A stretch of DNA of 64,000 nt. Origin: Crocinitomicaceae bacterium (GTDB lineage: Bacteria; Bacteroidota; Bacteroidia; Flavobacteriales_D; Crocinitomicaceae). The translations under genes and the position numbers were made by a program. The notes beneath the pieces are model-generated. The model made no database searches. It worked only from the letters and a program-made list of their open reading frames with translations, and was not told where the DNA came from. Shown here in pieces: positions 1 through 8,872 of this stretch. The stretch is from NCBI GenBank assembly GCA_024643545.1, contig JAHEMR010000005.1, forward strand, positions 1-64,000, written 5' to 3'. Numbering within the stretch: position 1 is the first letter of the stretch; each line of letters starts with the position of its first letter.

Positions 1-2400
1 CCATTACTCCAGCTGTAGGTGTATCCTGGTACTCCTCCTGATACACTCAAATCAATGCTACCCGTTGGGGTCCCAAAACACAAAGCAGAACTTGGGTATA
101 AGGTCATTGATATGGCTGAACCAGGTTGATTGACTATTCCGCTGTAATTTGATGTACAGCCATTATAGTCTGTGACAACTACAGAATAAGTACCTGCTGT
201 TAGGTTAAAAATGTCCTGAGAAGTTGCTCCGTTGTTCCATAAATACGAAAATACGGGTGTGCCACCTGTTATCGTTAAATCAACAATTCCATTTGTGTCT
301 CCGAGACATACAACGTTATAAATAGTTCCATTAATTGTTAAAGGAAGAGCAGGTTGTGTTACGTTAAAACTCAAGAATACACCACACCCCAAAACATCTT
401 CCACATTTACATAATATTGTCCGGGTGAGAGATTTGTAACATCTTCTTCTACCGCTCCTGTACCCCAATCGAACACATAACCTGGAAAACCGCCACTTGG
501 ACTTAGGTTAATGTCCCCATCAGCCCCACCGAAACAATTAACATTTCCAACTACAGCAGAAACGGCAACAGTATTTGATGGGTCAAGAATTGGCACTAAT
601 AACACCTCTGGACAACCGTTTGAATCGTAAACCGTCACCTCGTAATTTCCATTTTGAAGTGCCGAAATATCTTGTGTAGTCGCTCCATTGTTCCAGCTGT
701 AGGTATAACCTGGAGTTCCGCCAGAAACAGTAATGTTAATTGATCCTGCTACTGAATCTAAACAGTTTGCGTTTGTATGGGTTTCGGTGATTATTGTTGA
801 TGATGAAGGTTCTGTTAGGCCAATTGAAATCGTTTCCGTACAATTGTTTGCATCGGTAACCACAACGGAATAGATTCCAGCAGGAACCTGTGAAATATCC
901 TCGGTAGTACTACCGTTTGACCATAAGAAACTAAAAGGAGGGACACCACCTGTAACTACGAGATTAGCCGATCCAGTGGAATCAAATTGACATAATATAT
1001 TTTGACCAGAGATACTCAAGAAAATAGGTATAGCTAAGTTTTGAATTGTAACGGTTAGTGAATCAGCACAACCATTTCCATCCTCAACTTGCACCTCATA
1101 GGTTCCTCCAGGAACTGTTAATTGATCTTCTACAAAAACCGAATTGGACCAAAAGAAAGAGTAAGGAGCTGTTCCTCCCGTGGTTGTTAAGTCAATTGAA
1201 CCAGGTCCGAAACAACCTGCATCCGTATGTGTTTCAGTAAGCGCAAGCGGATTTTGGGGCTGAGTAACAACAAAATTACCGGTTAATGAACATTGATGAT
1301 CATCTACAATGTTCACCGAATAATTTCCAGCAATTAAGCTATTAATATTTTGAGTTGTTTGCGCATTATTCCACAAAAAGGTATAGGCAGGTGTTCCGCC
1401 AGAAACAGCGATGTTCACTGCTCCATTTGCATTTCCAAAACAACCTATCGGTGTTACAAGTCCGGAAAAAGAAAGCGGAGCTGTTGGCTGTTGGATTGTT
1501 GCTCCATAGGTAACCGTACAATTATTTGCATCGGTTACGAGTACCGAATAAAATCCTGTTGGTAAATTTGAAAGGTCTTCTGAAGTTTGAGCGATGGACC
1601 AAGAATATTGGTAACCAGGTGTTCCCCCATTAACAGTGAGATTAATTGATCCAGTAGACTCTCCGTAACACAATACATCTACTTGGGTATGAGCACAAGA
1701 AAGCGGTTGGTTTGGTTGAAGTACCGTTGACATTAATGAATCCATACAACCATTGATATCTGCAACGGTTATTTCATATTGTCCAGAAACAAGATTGTTA
1801 ATCGATTGATTAACAGGGCCGTTAGACCAAAGAATAGAATATGGGAAAACCCCTCCTGTTATCGTCGCATTCACTGAACCATTATTACCACCGTAGCACA
1901 AAACATTTTGAACGGCCGTAGAAATCTGAAGGTCTGAAGGCTGTGTCAACGTGATGTTGGAAACTGCTGAACATCCGTTTGCATCTGTAACAGTTACCGT
2001 GTATGTTCCAGCACCAACGTTAGAGATGATAGCAGTTGTTTGACCATTTGACCAAGCGTAGGAATACGGGGCAGTTCCTCCCGTTACTGTGGTACTCACT
2101 GATCCATCTGTGTAATTATAGCAAGAAATATTGTATCCGTTATAATTAAATACACTTGAAGTGGATACGGTTAATAAATTAGGCTGCGTTATGGAAAATA
2201 CCGTGTCAGTGACGCATGTATTTCCATCCTGAACTGCTAAATTATAATTACCGGGTGCTAATCCAGATATAGCATTGGTTGTATTTGTAGTGGACCACAA
2301 ATAGCTCATAGGATTTGTTCCTTGTGCACTCGTTACAATTGAACCATTCGCAGCATTAAAACATGTTACATTAGCCAAATTAACCAACGAAACGATTGGC
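1..2400 (-). repeat. Tandem SprB repeats (10 complete, 1 partial)
   Basis: Repeats of about 75-80 residues (225-240 bp) were counted by eye in the translated minus strand. Each unit has a cysteine near its start, a GG-T/V-P-x-Y/F-x-x-x-W core, a D/N-I-x-x-L-x-x-G-x-Y segment, and a final DxxxC. The units are diverged at DNA level, so this is an old array and not a recent expansion. Confidence 0.85.
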
Positions 2401-4271
2401 TTAGGATGAACGATGACACTATTTGTAATGTTGTTAAAAGTACATAACGATCCATTAAACGATATGTCTAATTCATACACACCGGAGTTCAATGAACTGA
2501 TGTTAGGAACCGAAGGATTGTAGGTCGTTGAGGAAAAACCTTGCGGACCAGTCCAGAAGTAATTCGCCCATTGGGAATAAGCCGCAGCTAAATGAAGCGT
2601 ATCACCAGGACATAATGGGTCGTTGATACTAAAATCAACCGGTGGACAATTGGCCGTTGAAATTGTTAATTCATTATTCGAAGATGTTGGACATCCAAAA
2701 GCATCATAGACATCTGAAGTACCATTATTTGTTACCAGGTTACCTGATAAATTTCCTGTACCGAAAATATATGCCTTATTTTCAAGTGTACTATCACAGG
2801 AGAGAATTAAACAATCCGAAGATACTTGAACTCGAAAACGTATAGCAGTACTGTCGATTCCCGTTGGCGAATTTATCATTTGCCCGCCAATGGATGAATT
2901 AGCACCAGTTCCAACCCTTGTTTTGATTACTCGATTCACTGCATCATACTCCGCTTGATCGTCTCCACTTCCATCCGTCTTCGAACCAATAAAGGGTCCA
3001 TTTAAAAAGCTTATAGAATTTGGGACATAAGATGTCCTGATATCTAAGGTGTCGGTCATCTTTGTATTTAAAGAAACATCCGAACCAATATTTTTTCCAA
3101 TTACTGTATATTCAAGAACATCACCAGGTAAAACGACGCCTCCGTTTAAATCGTTTACATACACCGTTGCCCTCAAATCAGGCTCATAAATATCAATTGC
3201 TGATGTAAGGACTCGGGTTAAAATTGTTTCAGAAGAGGTTGTTACACGGATATTTGCGGAAGTTGCGCCATTATTTAGGTAGTTTTGAGCCGTATTTGTT
3301 GGAATATAGACAGAAGCATCATATCCTAGCGTATTATTATAGCTCGGTATTCGAAAAGGTGTCAACACTCCATTATAGGAAATGGTACTGTTAAACATAT
3401 CTGTTGTATTGTGTAAGACGTCTGAAACTTGTACATAATTTGATCCTACACCGTTAAATAAAAGTTGATCTCCTGTTTGAGACCTATCACCATCATAAGC
3501 AATTACACCTAGTTCAAAATTTACACCTCCTGATAACGGTGTTAAAAAGCCTGAAATTGGAATGGTTACTGTATTTGATGCTGTTCCTTGACTCACATTC
3601 GCTAATCCGTCAAAAACCGTTAAATTTTTGTAGGACTCCGCTGTATTTTTATAAATAACGACGATGGTCCAGCCACCAAACAAATTGGTTGAATTCACCT
3701 GATTAATTTGATCGGCAACCGTAAAACGCGCTTTAATTCCGGCCGACTGAACGATTGAGGTAATTTCTTTAAAACAAAAATAAGTTACCGAACCCGTCGT
3801 GTTGTTAATCGTTTGATCTGCCGTTAACTGTTGGTAATTTCCATTGCCAACTTTAATTTTTACCTGACTGCGATTGGCGTAGTTGGAAGTTGAAGTGGTA
3901 ATCTTTCCTCCCCAATACAAGCCTGCCCATGAAATTTCCGAGCAATTTGCAAGATTTAAACTATCACTTGAAGACATGAAGGTTGTGGGATCGCCATCAA
4001 TGTCTACATAACTCATGGTGAAATTGTTGTTTTGACCAGTTCCTGAAGGTGGTACTTGTATTTGACCACTTGTACAAGTGGTCCCGGCATTACAAGTTAC
4101 AGATACATTCGAGACAAAACGAATGCTTCCTTTTTGTTGAATTTGCTTTCTAATAGAGAAAGGACTAACTACCTGCGAAAAAACGTGTGTTGAAAAGCTA
4201 CCTAATACAATGAGTAAGGTGAATAAAACAAGATGAGGCCTTAATTTAACGTAACTTTTCAAATCATTCAT
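1..4271 (-). CDS. Large SprB-repeat surface protein, C-terminus outside window
   Basis: The frame is open from an ATG at 4271 down to base 1, at least 1423 codons, so the gene is cut by the window edge. The N-terminus has a signal peptide of about 33 residues ending near FSQ. Residues of roughly 35-420 hold a secreted beta-rich region with a DUF11-like segment (YTVIGKNIGSDVSL, TDTLDIRTSYVP), a domain typical of long surface proteins. After a linker near residue 540 come about ten complete SprB repeats and one partial one, each with a C-F/Y-G start, GGTPGYTYSW core and VTDANGC end. SprB repeats are known from gliding adhesins and other T9SS cargo of Bacteroidota. A T9SS C-terminal domain is expected beyond base 1 but cannot be seen. 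No clear promoter was found in the 95 bp after pccB. Function as an exported adhesin is inference. Confidence 0.85.
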   Translation of the reverse strand, partial: MNDLKSYVKLRPHLVLFTLLIVLGSFSTHVFSQVVSPFSIRKQIQQKGSIRFVSNVSVTCNAGTTCTSGQIQVPPSGTGQNNNFTMSYVDIDGDPTTFMSSSDSLNLANCSEISWAGLYWGGKITTSTSNYANRSQVKIKVGNGNYQQLTADQTINNTTGSVTYFCFKEITSIVQSAGIKARFTVADQINQVNSTNLFGGWTIVVIYKNTAESYKNLTVFDGLANVSQGTASNTVTIPISGFLTPLSGGVNFELGVIAYDGDRSQTGDQLLFNGVGSNYVQVSDVLHNTTDMFNSTISYNGVLTPFRIPSYNNTLGYDASVYIPTNTAQNYLNNGATSANIRVTTSSETILTRVLTSAIDIYEPDLRATVYVNDLNGGVVLPGDVLEYTVIGKNIGSDVSLNTKMTDTLDIRTSYVPNSISFLNGPFIGSKTDGSGDDQAEYDAVNRVIKTRVGTGANSSIGGQMINSPTGIDSTAIRFRVQVSSDCLILSCDSTLENKAYIFGTGNLSGNLVTNNGTSDVYDAFGCPTSSNNELTISTANCPPVDFSINDPLCPGDTLHLAAAYSQWANYFWTGPQGFSSTTYNPSVPNISSLNSGVYELDISFNGSLCTFNNITNSVIVHPKPIVSLVNLANVTCFNAANGSIVTSAQGTNPMSYLWSTTNTTNAISGLAPGNYNLAVQDGNTCVTDTVFSITQPNLLTVSTSSVFNYNGYNISCYNYTDGSVSTTVTGGTAPYSYAWSNGQTTAIISNVGAGTYTVTVTDANGCSAVSNITLTQPSDLQISTAVQNVLCYGGNNGSVNATITGGVFPYSILWSNGPVNQSINNLVSGQYEITVADINGCMDSLMSTVLQPNQPLSCAHTQVDVLCYGESTGSINLTVNGGTPGYQYSWSIAQTSEDLSNLPTGFYSVLVTDANNCTVTYGATIQQPTAPLSFSGLVTPIGCFGNANGAVNIAVSGGTPAYTFLWNNAQTTQNINSLIAGNYSVNIVDDHQCSLTGNFVVTQPQNPLALTETHTDAGCFGPGSIDLTTTGGTAPYSFFWSNSVFVEDQLTVPGGTYEVQVEDGNGCADSLTVTIQNLAIPIFLSISGQNILCQFDSTGSANLVVTGGVPPFSFLWSNGSTTEDISQVPAGIYSVVVTDANNCTETISIGLTEPSSSTIITETHTNANCLDSVAGSINITVSGGTPGYTYSWNNGATTQDISALQNGNYEVTVYDSNGCPEVLLVPILDPSNTVAVSAVVGNVNCFGGADGDINLSPSGGFPGYVFDWGTGAVEEDVTNLSPGQYYVNVEDVLGCGVFLSFNVTQPALPLTINGTIYNVVCLGDTNGIVDLTITGGTPVFSYLWNNGATSQDIFNLTAGTYSVVVTDYNGCTSNYSGIVNQPGSAISMTLYPSSALCFGTPTGSIDLSVSGGVPGYTYSWSN

Positions 4272-4366
4272 AGCTTTTAGGAGAGTTTACAGCTTGATTA
4301 TAACGAATTTGGAGGTAAAAGGTTGCCAAACGTTAGATTACTTTTACTTCTTTAAATTGCGCTTTA

Positions 4367-5908
4367 CTAAAGTGGAATATTTCCGTGCTTCTTTTTTGGA
4401 AGAGTTTCCGCTTTTTTCTCCAACATGTTAAAACCATTGATGAGTTTTTGACGGGTTTCATTTGGTAAGATGACATCATCAATGATCCCTCTTTCGGCCG
4501 CTCGATATGGATTTGCAAATGTCTCTGCATACTCAGCTTCCTTCTCCACCCATTTATCTTGTGGACTTTCCGCTGTTGATATTTCACGTTTAAAAATAAT
4601 TTCAGCAGCACCTTTTGCACCCATAACAGCAATTTCGGCCGTAGGCCAAGCAAAACTTAAATCAGCTCCAAGGCTTTTTGAGTTCATCACACAATAAGCC
4701 CCACCGTAAGCTTTCCGAGTGATAACCGTAATTTTAGGCACTGTTGCCTCTGCAAATGCATAGAGTAATTTTGCGCCATGAGTGATGATTCCTCTCCATT
4801 CTTGGTCAGTCCCTGGTAGAAATCCAGGTACATCTTCTATAACCAAAAGCGGAATGTTAAAGGAATCACAAAAACGAACAAAACGAGCACCTTTTCGAGA
4901 TGCATCAATGTCTAGAACCCCTGCCATTGATGCAGGTTGGTTTGCGATAATTCCGATGGTTTTTCCTTCAAGTCGTGCAAAACCGACAACAATGTTCTTG
5001 GCAAAATCCTCTTGAACTTCTCTAAAACTTGCGTCATCAATGATACAATCAATTACTTTCTTAATGTCGTAAGGAATATTTGTATTTTCAGGAATGATTT
5101 TTTCTATTTGCTTGAACTTGGATGCATTAAATTCAAATACACTTGGTTCGGGAGCTAATTCGTATGAATTTTGTGGTAAATATGAGATTAAATCACGTGC
5201 TTTTTTAATGCATTCCATGTCATTCGAAGCTGTGAAGTGATTCACGCCTGATTTTTCAGCATGCGTTTTTGCACCTCCTAAATCTTCCGAAGTAACTTCT
5301 TCATGCGTCACCGTTTTAACCACATTTGGTCCTGTAACAAACATGTATGAAGTTTCTTCCACCATGAAAATAAAATCTGTTAAAGCAGGAGAATAAACCG
5401 CCCCACCCGCACATGGACCCATAATTAGCGAAAGTTGTGGAACAACACCGGATGCTCTTGTATTTCGGAAGAAAATATCTGCGTATCCACTCAATGAGAC
5501 AACACCTTCTTGAATACGGGCACCTCCTGAGTCATTCATTCCAATTATCGGCGCACCATTTTTCATAGCAAGGTCCATAATGCGACAAATTTTTGCTGCT
5601 TGTGTTTCAGAAAGGGATCCACCTAGAACAGTAAAATCTTGCGAATACAAGTAAACAAGTCGACCATGGACTGTTCCAAAACCTGTAATTACACCATCAC
5701 CCGGAAATTTCTGCTTTTCTAAACCAAAATTCGTTGAACGGTGCTCTACATACGCGCCAATTTCATTAAATGACCCTTCATCAACTAAAAGCAATACACG
5801 CTCTCTCGCAGTGAGTTTTCCTTGTTGATGTTGCTTATCTATGCGTTCTTTTCCACCTGCATTTTGCAGTTCTGCTCGTTTTTGAGCTAAAAGTAAATTT
5901 CTATCCAT
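4367..5908 (-). CDS. pccB: Acyl-CoA carboxylase (propionyl-CoA type) beta subunit
   Basis: The 513-residue protein is the normal length for the carboxyltransferase subunit of propionyl-CoA/methylmalonyl-CoA carboxylases. It has the two crotonase-like halves. The first carries the oxyanion segment around [12 protein letters not shown] and [12 protein letters not shown]; the second has [17 protein letters not shown] and the [12 protein letters not shown] segment. It transfers carboxyl from biotin to an acyl-CoA in the cytoplasm, feeding propionyl-CoA or branched-chain carbon to methylmalonyl-CoA; the substrate cannot be fixed from sequence alone. No biotin carboxylase or carrier gene is adjacent, but a free biotin carrier protein lies at 17843-18301. 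Methylmalonyl-CoA decarboxylase alpha is the main alternative, since it is the same fold. A -7 element lies at 5927-5934. Confidence 0.93.
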   Translation of the reverse strand: MDRNLLLAQKRAELQNAGGKERIDKQHQQGKLTARERVLLLVDEGSFNEIGAYVEHRSTNFGLEKQKFPGDGVITGFGTVHGRLVYLYSQDFTVLGGSLSETQAAKICRIMDLAMKNGAPIIGMNDSGGARIQEGVVSLSGYADIFFRNTRASGVVPQLSLIMGPCAGGAVYSPALTDFIFMVEETSYMFVTGPNVVKTVTHEEVTSEDLGGAKTHAEKSGVNHFTASNDMECIKKARDLISYLPQNSYELAPEPSVFEFNASKFKQIEKIIPENTNIPYDIKKVIDCIIDDASFREVQEDFAKNIVVGFARLEGKTIGIIANQPASMAGVLDIDASRKGARFVRFCDSFNIPLLVIEDVPGFLPGTDQEWRGIITHGAKLLYAFAEATVPKITVITRKAYGGAYCVMNSKSLGADLSFAWPTAEIAVMGAKGAAEIIFKREISTAESPQDKWVEKEAEYAETFANPYRAAERGIIDDVILPNETRQKLINGFNMLEKKAETLPKKKHGNIPL

Positions 5909-5926
5909 ACCCTACTACTAAGTAGA

Positions 5927-5934
5927 CAAATTTA
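5927..5934 (-). promoter_or_regulatory. Candidate -7 element for pccB
   Basis: The minus strand reads TAAATTTG, an exact match to the Bacteroidota -7 consensus TAnnTTTG, 18 nt before the pccB ATG. No TTTG element sits at the usual distance upstream, so support rests on the -7 box alone. Confidence 0.45.
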
Positions 5935-5941
5935 AGGGAAA

Positions 5942-6529
5942 TTAACGCGGAAAAAAAGTGGTCCATTTATCTGAGTAAAGCGTGATTGCTGTAAAGCCGA
6001 AAATTAGGCATATAAAACTCATCGTTTCGCTCATTTGAAAGAATGGTACAGCTAAACTTAACATTAAAAACAGGGTGACATAAGCTGTTAATTGGGTGGT
6101 ATGAATAAACCAATGTTGGACATGCATTTCATCCGTAAAAAGTTTCATGTTCATTTTGTACCGCAACCTTTCACTAAAAACAACGATTGGGAAGAGAATA
6201 AACCCCTGGGCAATTCCCATGTCTTTATACCAGAAAAAAGCACTCATTTCGTGTAAAAAATTAATTTCAGGATGCAGTTTATACACGTAAAAATGAACCG
6301 CCAATAAACACATGATGAAGATCATTCCGTTCCATAAATATGCACGTTGATGTAACCTCACGCGTTCACGGACATGTTGCATTCGGATTATTCCAGAAAC
6401 TTCTCTCGAAATTTGATCAAGCAAGAAGAAAAGACAAATAAAATAGATGCTCCAATTCCAAAAAAAGAAACCAATTATCGGAATACCAATATCACCAATT
6501 AGCGAACTAATCTTCTCTTGCCGGTTCAT
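5942..6529 (-). CDS. Multi-pass membrane protein, unknown function
   Basis: The family is not recognised. The 195-residue protein is highly hydrophobic, with about five likely membrane segments (near residues 12-37, 68-85, 107-118, 147-163 and 170-185) and basic loops rich in Arg and His. Its ATG overlaps the stop of the upstream TPR lipoprotein gene by four bases (ATGA), so the two are probably translated together. No catalytic motif is evident. The pairing with a periplasm-facing TPR lipoprotein suggests an envelope role, but that is inference. Confidence 0.75.
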   Translation of the reverse strand: MNRQEKISSLIGDIGIPIIGFFFWNWSIYFICLFFLLDQISREVSGIIRMQHVRERVRLHQRAYLWNGMIFIMCLLAVHFYVYKLHPEINFLHEMSAFFWYKDMGIAQGFILFPIVVFSERLRYKMNMKLFTDEMHVQHWFIHTTQLTAYVTLFLMLSLAVPFFQMSETMSFICLIFGFTAITLYSDKWTTFFPR

Positions 6530-7533
6530 CGTTTATTCTTCAAGATCGCCACACGTTCTTTCGTTAATTCATAGTCGGGGTCTATTTTCAAGACTTTTGA
6601 ATAAGTGAAAAGGGCATTTGTGATGTCGTTTTTGGATTCATAGACGAGACCTAGATTATGGTAAGATGGAACGTGTTCTTGATTCGCTTTTATTGCTTTC
6701 TTGTAGTAGAAAATGGCCGAGTCCAATTGTGGCTTGTCAAATTGATAAATTCGCGCAATGTGGAAATACGCATCAACGTACGTGGAATCAATTTTAGCCA
6801 TTTTCCTATATAAATTTAACGCTTGATTCGTCTGTCCAAGATTTTCTTTTGCGTAAGCAAGCGCATAAATTACTTCTGTATTTTTAGGTTCCAACTGGTA
6901 CGCCGTGGTGTATTTTTCCATGCCTAATTTAGGGTCACCACTTAGTTCGTATAATACCGCTAAAGACAAATAAGCCATGGTACATTTAGGGTCTATTTGA
7001 ACAGCTGTTTCATAAGAAGATATGGCCAATTTCAAGTCCTGTTTTAATCGGTAATTTGTCCCTTTTAAAATGTACGCATCCCTCAGCCTTGGATTTATGC
7101 GTAAGGCTTTATTAATGTACAAAAACGAGTTATCCATGTCTTCCAACATTGTATACGTATTTGCCAATCCGATCAGCGCTTTTTCACTTTTTGGATTTGC
7201 TTTAACAAGAGATTTATACATTAAATGACCGCGCAACATGTCATCAGCGGAACGTGAAGGTTTGTTTATCAGCGCTTCTGCATACAGCACCCGCGTATCG
7301 AACGAAACACTATCTAAGCGATACGCTTTCGCAGCTATCTCCAGTGCTTTTTGGTACTGAACTTTTTCAATCAATTCATTTCCTTTCTTAACAAGAAGTT
7401 CAACACTATCTGGATACAATGTAATTAAACTATCCAATGTCAGTTTTGACGTGTCGATTTTTTTTGATGTATCACCGCAACTGAAAAAGAGTGATGACAA
7501 GAGAACCGGAATAAGTACAAAGAATATACGCAT
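6526..7533 (-). CDS. TPR-repeat lipoprotein
   Basis: An in-frame TTG at 7539 is possible, but the ATG at 7533 is preferred because it starts a clean lipoprotein signal peptide with lipobox FFSC (Cys near residue 19). The mature part, about 315 residues, is built of roughly seven tetratricopeptide repeats, for example around DAYILKGTNYRL and AIFYYKKAIKANQEH, and ends with a typical TPR capping helix. TPR lipoproteins act as protein-interaction scaffolds at the envelope. The gene overlaps the downstream membrane-protein gene by 4 bp and is divergent from the small CxxC protein gene. A perfect TAnnTTTG lies only 3 nt before the ATG. Specific partners are unknown. Confidence 0.85.
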   Translation of the reverse strand: MRIFFVLIPVLLSSLFFSCGDTSKKIDTSKLTLDSLITLYPDSVELLVKKGNELIEKVQYQKALEIAAKAYRLDSVSFDTRVLYAEALINKPSRSADDMLRGHLMYKSLVKANPKSEKALIGLANTYTMLEDMDNSFLYINKALRINPRLRDAYILKGTNYRLKQDLKLAISSYETAVQIDPKCTMAYLSLAVLYELSGDPKLGMEKYTTAYQLEPKNTEVIYALAYAKENLGQTNQALNLYRKMAKIDSTYVDAYFHIARIYQFDKPQLDSAIFYYKKAIKANQEHVPSYHNLGLVYESKNDITNALFTYSKVLKIDPDYELTKERVAILKNKR

Positions 7534-7536
7534 AAG

Positions 7537-7544
7537 CAAAAGTA
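7537..7544 (-). promoter_or_regulatory. -7 element directly before TPR lipoprotein ATG
   Basis: The minus strand reads TACTTTTG (exact TAnnTTTG) followed by three bases and then the ATG at 7533. Transcription from this box would start at or within a base or two of the start codon, giving a leaderless message. No clear -33 element was found. Confidence 0.45.
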
Positions 7545-7549
7545 AGGAT

Positions 7550-7580
7550 TTTGAATTGGAATTAATCTTACCTACCTTTG
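7550..7580 (+). promoter_or_regulatory. Bacteroidota-type promoter for small CxxC protein
   Basis: TTTG at 7550-7553 and TACCTTTG at 7573-7580 are separated by 19 bp, which fits the Bacteroidota -33/-7 consensus. The ATG at 7599 lies 18 nt beyond the -7 box, so the leader would be about a dozen bases. It overlaps the divergent promoter region of the TPR lipoprotein. Confidence 0.65.
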
Positions 7581-7598
7581 TAAACGAATTTTTTACAT

Positions 7599-7844
7599 AT
7601 GAAGGTTAAACTACTTGGATTATTTATTGCCTTAATTTCTGTGTCTCAAGATCTTCTTGCACAGGGGTGTTCTCAGTGTAAATTGTTAGCGGAACAAAAT
7701 GCTGGATTGGACGAAGATTCATTCGGATCAAACATCAATGGTGGAATCATCTATTTGATGGTTATTCCCTATTTATTATTGATGTTTTTATTCAGAAAAC
7801 AGATCGTTACATTTATCAAAGGATATTTCTCGAAAAAAGCCTAA
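7599..7844 (+). CDS. Small CxxC membrane protein
   Basis: The 81-residue protein has a signal peptide ending near LLAQ, a short periplasmic stretch with the motif GCSQCK (C-x-x-C), an acidic linker, and one membrane segment (about residues 50-66) followed by a basic C-terminus. Small proteins with a Cys-x-x-Cys followed by a GGIIYLM-like helix are, as I recall, common in Flavobacteriia, but they have no assigned function. The cysteines could bind metal or form a disulfide. It has its own promoter. Its stop overlaps the stop of the convergent MDR gene by 4 bp. Confidence 0.75.
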   Translation: MKVKLLGLFIALISVSQDLLAQGCSQCKLLAEQNAGLDEDSFGSNINGGIIYLMVIPYLLLMFLFRKQIVTFIKGYFSKKA

Positions 7845-8869
7845 GTCCAGCGAACGGTGATTTTGCCCATTGACTTTCCGCTTTCCAAAAAATCATGTGC
7901 CTCATTTAGTTGGTCTAGATGATAGACTCCACCAACGTGCGTTTTTACTTCGTTTTTTCTGTATAAATCAGTTACTTCCTTCAAACAAGAAGCAATTATT
8001 TCTGGATGGGCATCTGCAATCTTAAGCATATTAACTCCAATCAAACTTTTTGACCGCATCATCAAGGCAATAGGTAAAACTATTCCCATATCAAAGAGGA
8101 ATTTCAATTTAGAAAAGATTCCAAATTTTCCGCCAACCATTTGCGAGCCCCCGAAGATGAATAAGCGTCCATTTGGACCAAGAAACTGCATGTCCTTTTT
8201 AATGGTATCTCCGGCGATTGGATTGAAACTGGCACTTAAAAGGTTTTTTCCGAGCAGCTTTTTGAGTTCTGCTTCGTAGTCTGTCGCTTTATAATTAATC
8301 ACGAAGTCTGCTCCTAGATTAAGGGCTAATTCTCTCTTTTCTTCGGAACCAATTTTCGCATAGACGATAGCTCCCTTTCGTTTGGCCAACTGAATTAACA
8401 AGGAACCTACACCTCCAGCGGCAGCGTGAATTAAAACATGTTCATTTTTTCGAATCGGAGAAATAACATCAGACATATAGAAGGCGGTTACTCCTTGTGT
8501 TGATAAGGACATTGCTATTTCTGCTGGAAGATCGTCAATTTCAACGATGGCATTCACCTTCGTTTGCACGTATTTCGCATAGCCTCCAAAACGAGAAAAT
8601 GCCAAAACCCGTTTACCAATCCACTCAGATGAACAATCAAGTCCGACTTGTTTCACAACTCCTACCAATTCATAACCCAATACACAAGGTAATGGTGGCG
8701 CCTCTTTGTACAAGCCATGTCTCGCCATCACGTCTGCATAATTTAATCCAAAAGCTTCACTTTCGATCAACACCTCATCCGTAAGCAATTCAGGAAGTTG
8801 AACAACCCTCTTTTCAAAAGCCTCCGATGAAGTTCCTGTTTTACACAGAACAATCGCTTCCGTTTCCAT
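7841..8869 (-). CDS. Zinc-free MDR oxidoreductase (quinone reductase-like)
   Basis: The 342-residue protein is a medium-chain dehydrogenase/reductase. The N-terminal GroES-like half contains GLNYADVMARHGLY and the VLGYELVGVV segment; the Rossmann half contains HAAAGGVGSLLIQLAK, the NADPH-binding loop. Catalytic and structural zinc ligands of the alcohol dehydrogenase branch are absent, placing it with quinone oxidoreductase and VAT-1-like members. It probably reduces quinones or alpha,beta-unsaturated carbonyls with NADPH in the cytoplasm. It starts 3 bp after the barrel gene stop, suggesting it is the last gene of a TPR-barrel-MDR operon, a context that does not explain its substrate. Confidence 0.88.
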   Translation of the reverse strand: METEAIVLCKTGTSSEAFEKRVVQLPELLTDEVLIESEAFGLNYADVMARHGLYKEAPPLPCVLGYELVGVVKQVGLDCSSEWIGKRVLAFSRFGGYAKYVQTKVNAIVEIDDLPAEIAMSLSTQGVTAFYMSDVISPIRKNEHVLIHAAAGGVGSLLIQLAKRKGAIVYAKIGSEEKRELALNLGADFVINYKATDYEAELKKLLGKNLLSASFNPIAGDTIKKDMQFLGPNGRLFIFGGSQMVGGKFGIFSKLKFLFDMGIVLPIALMMRSKSLIGVNMLKIADAHPEIIASCLKEVTDLYRKNEVKTHVGGVYHLDQLNEAHDFLESGKSMGKITVRWT

Positions 8870-8872
8870 TTC

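Noticed and set aside
4333..4653. Open frame of 106 codons on the minus strand overlapping pccB
   Set aside because: It overlaps the end of pccB in another frame, has no family signal and begins inside a clear coding region.
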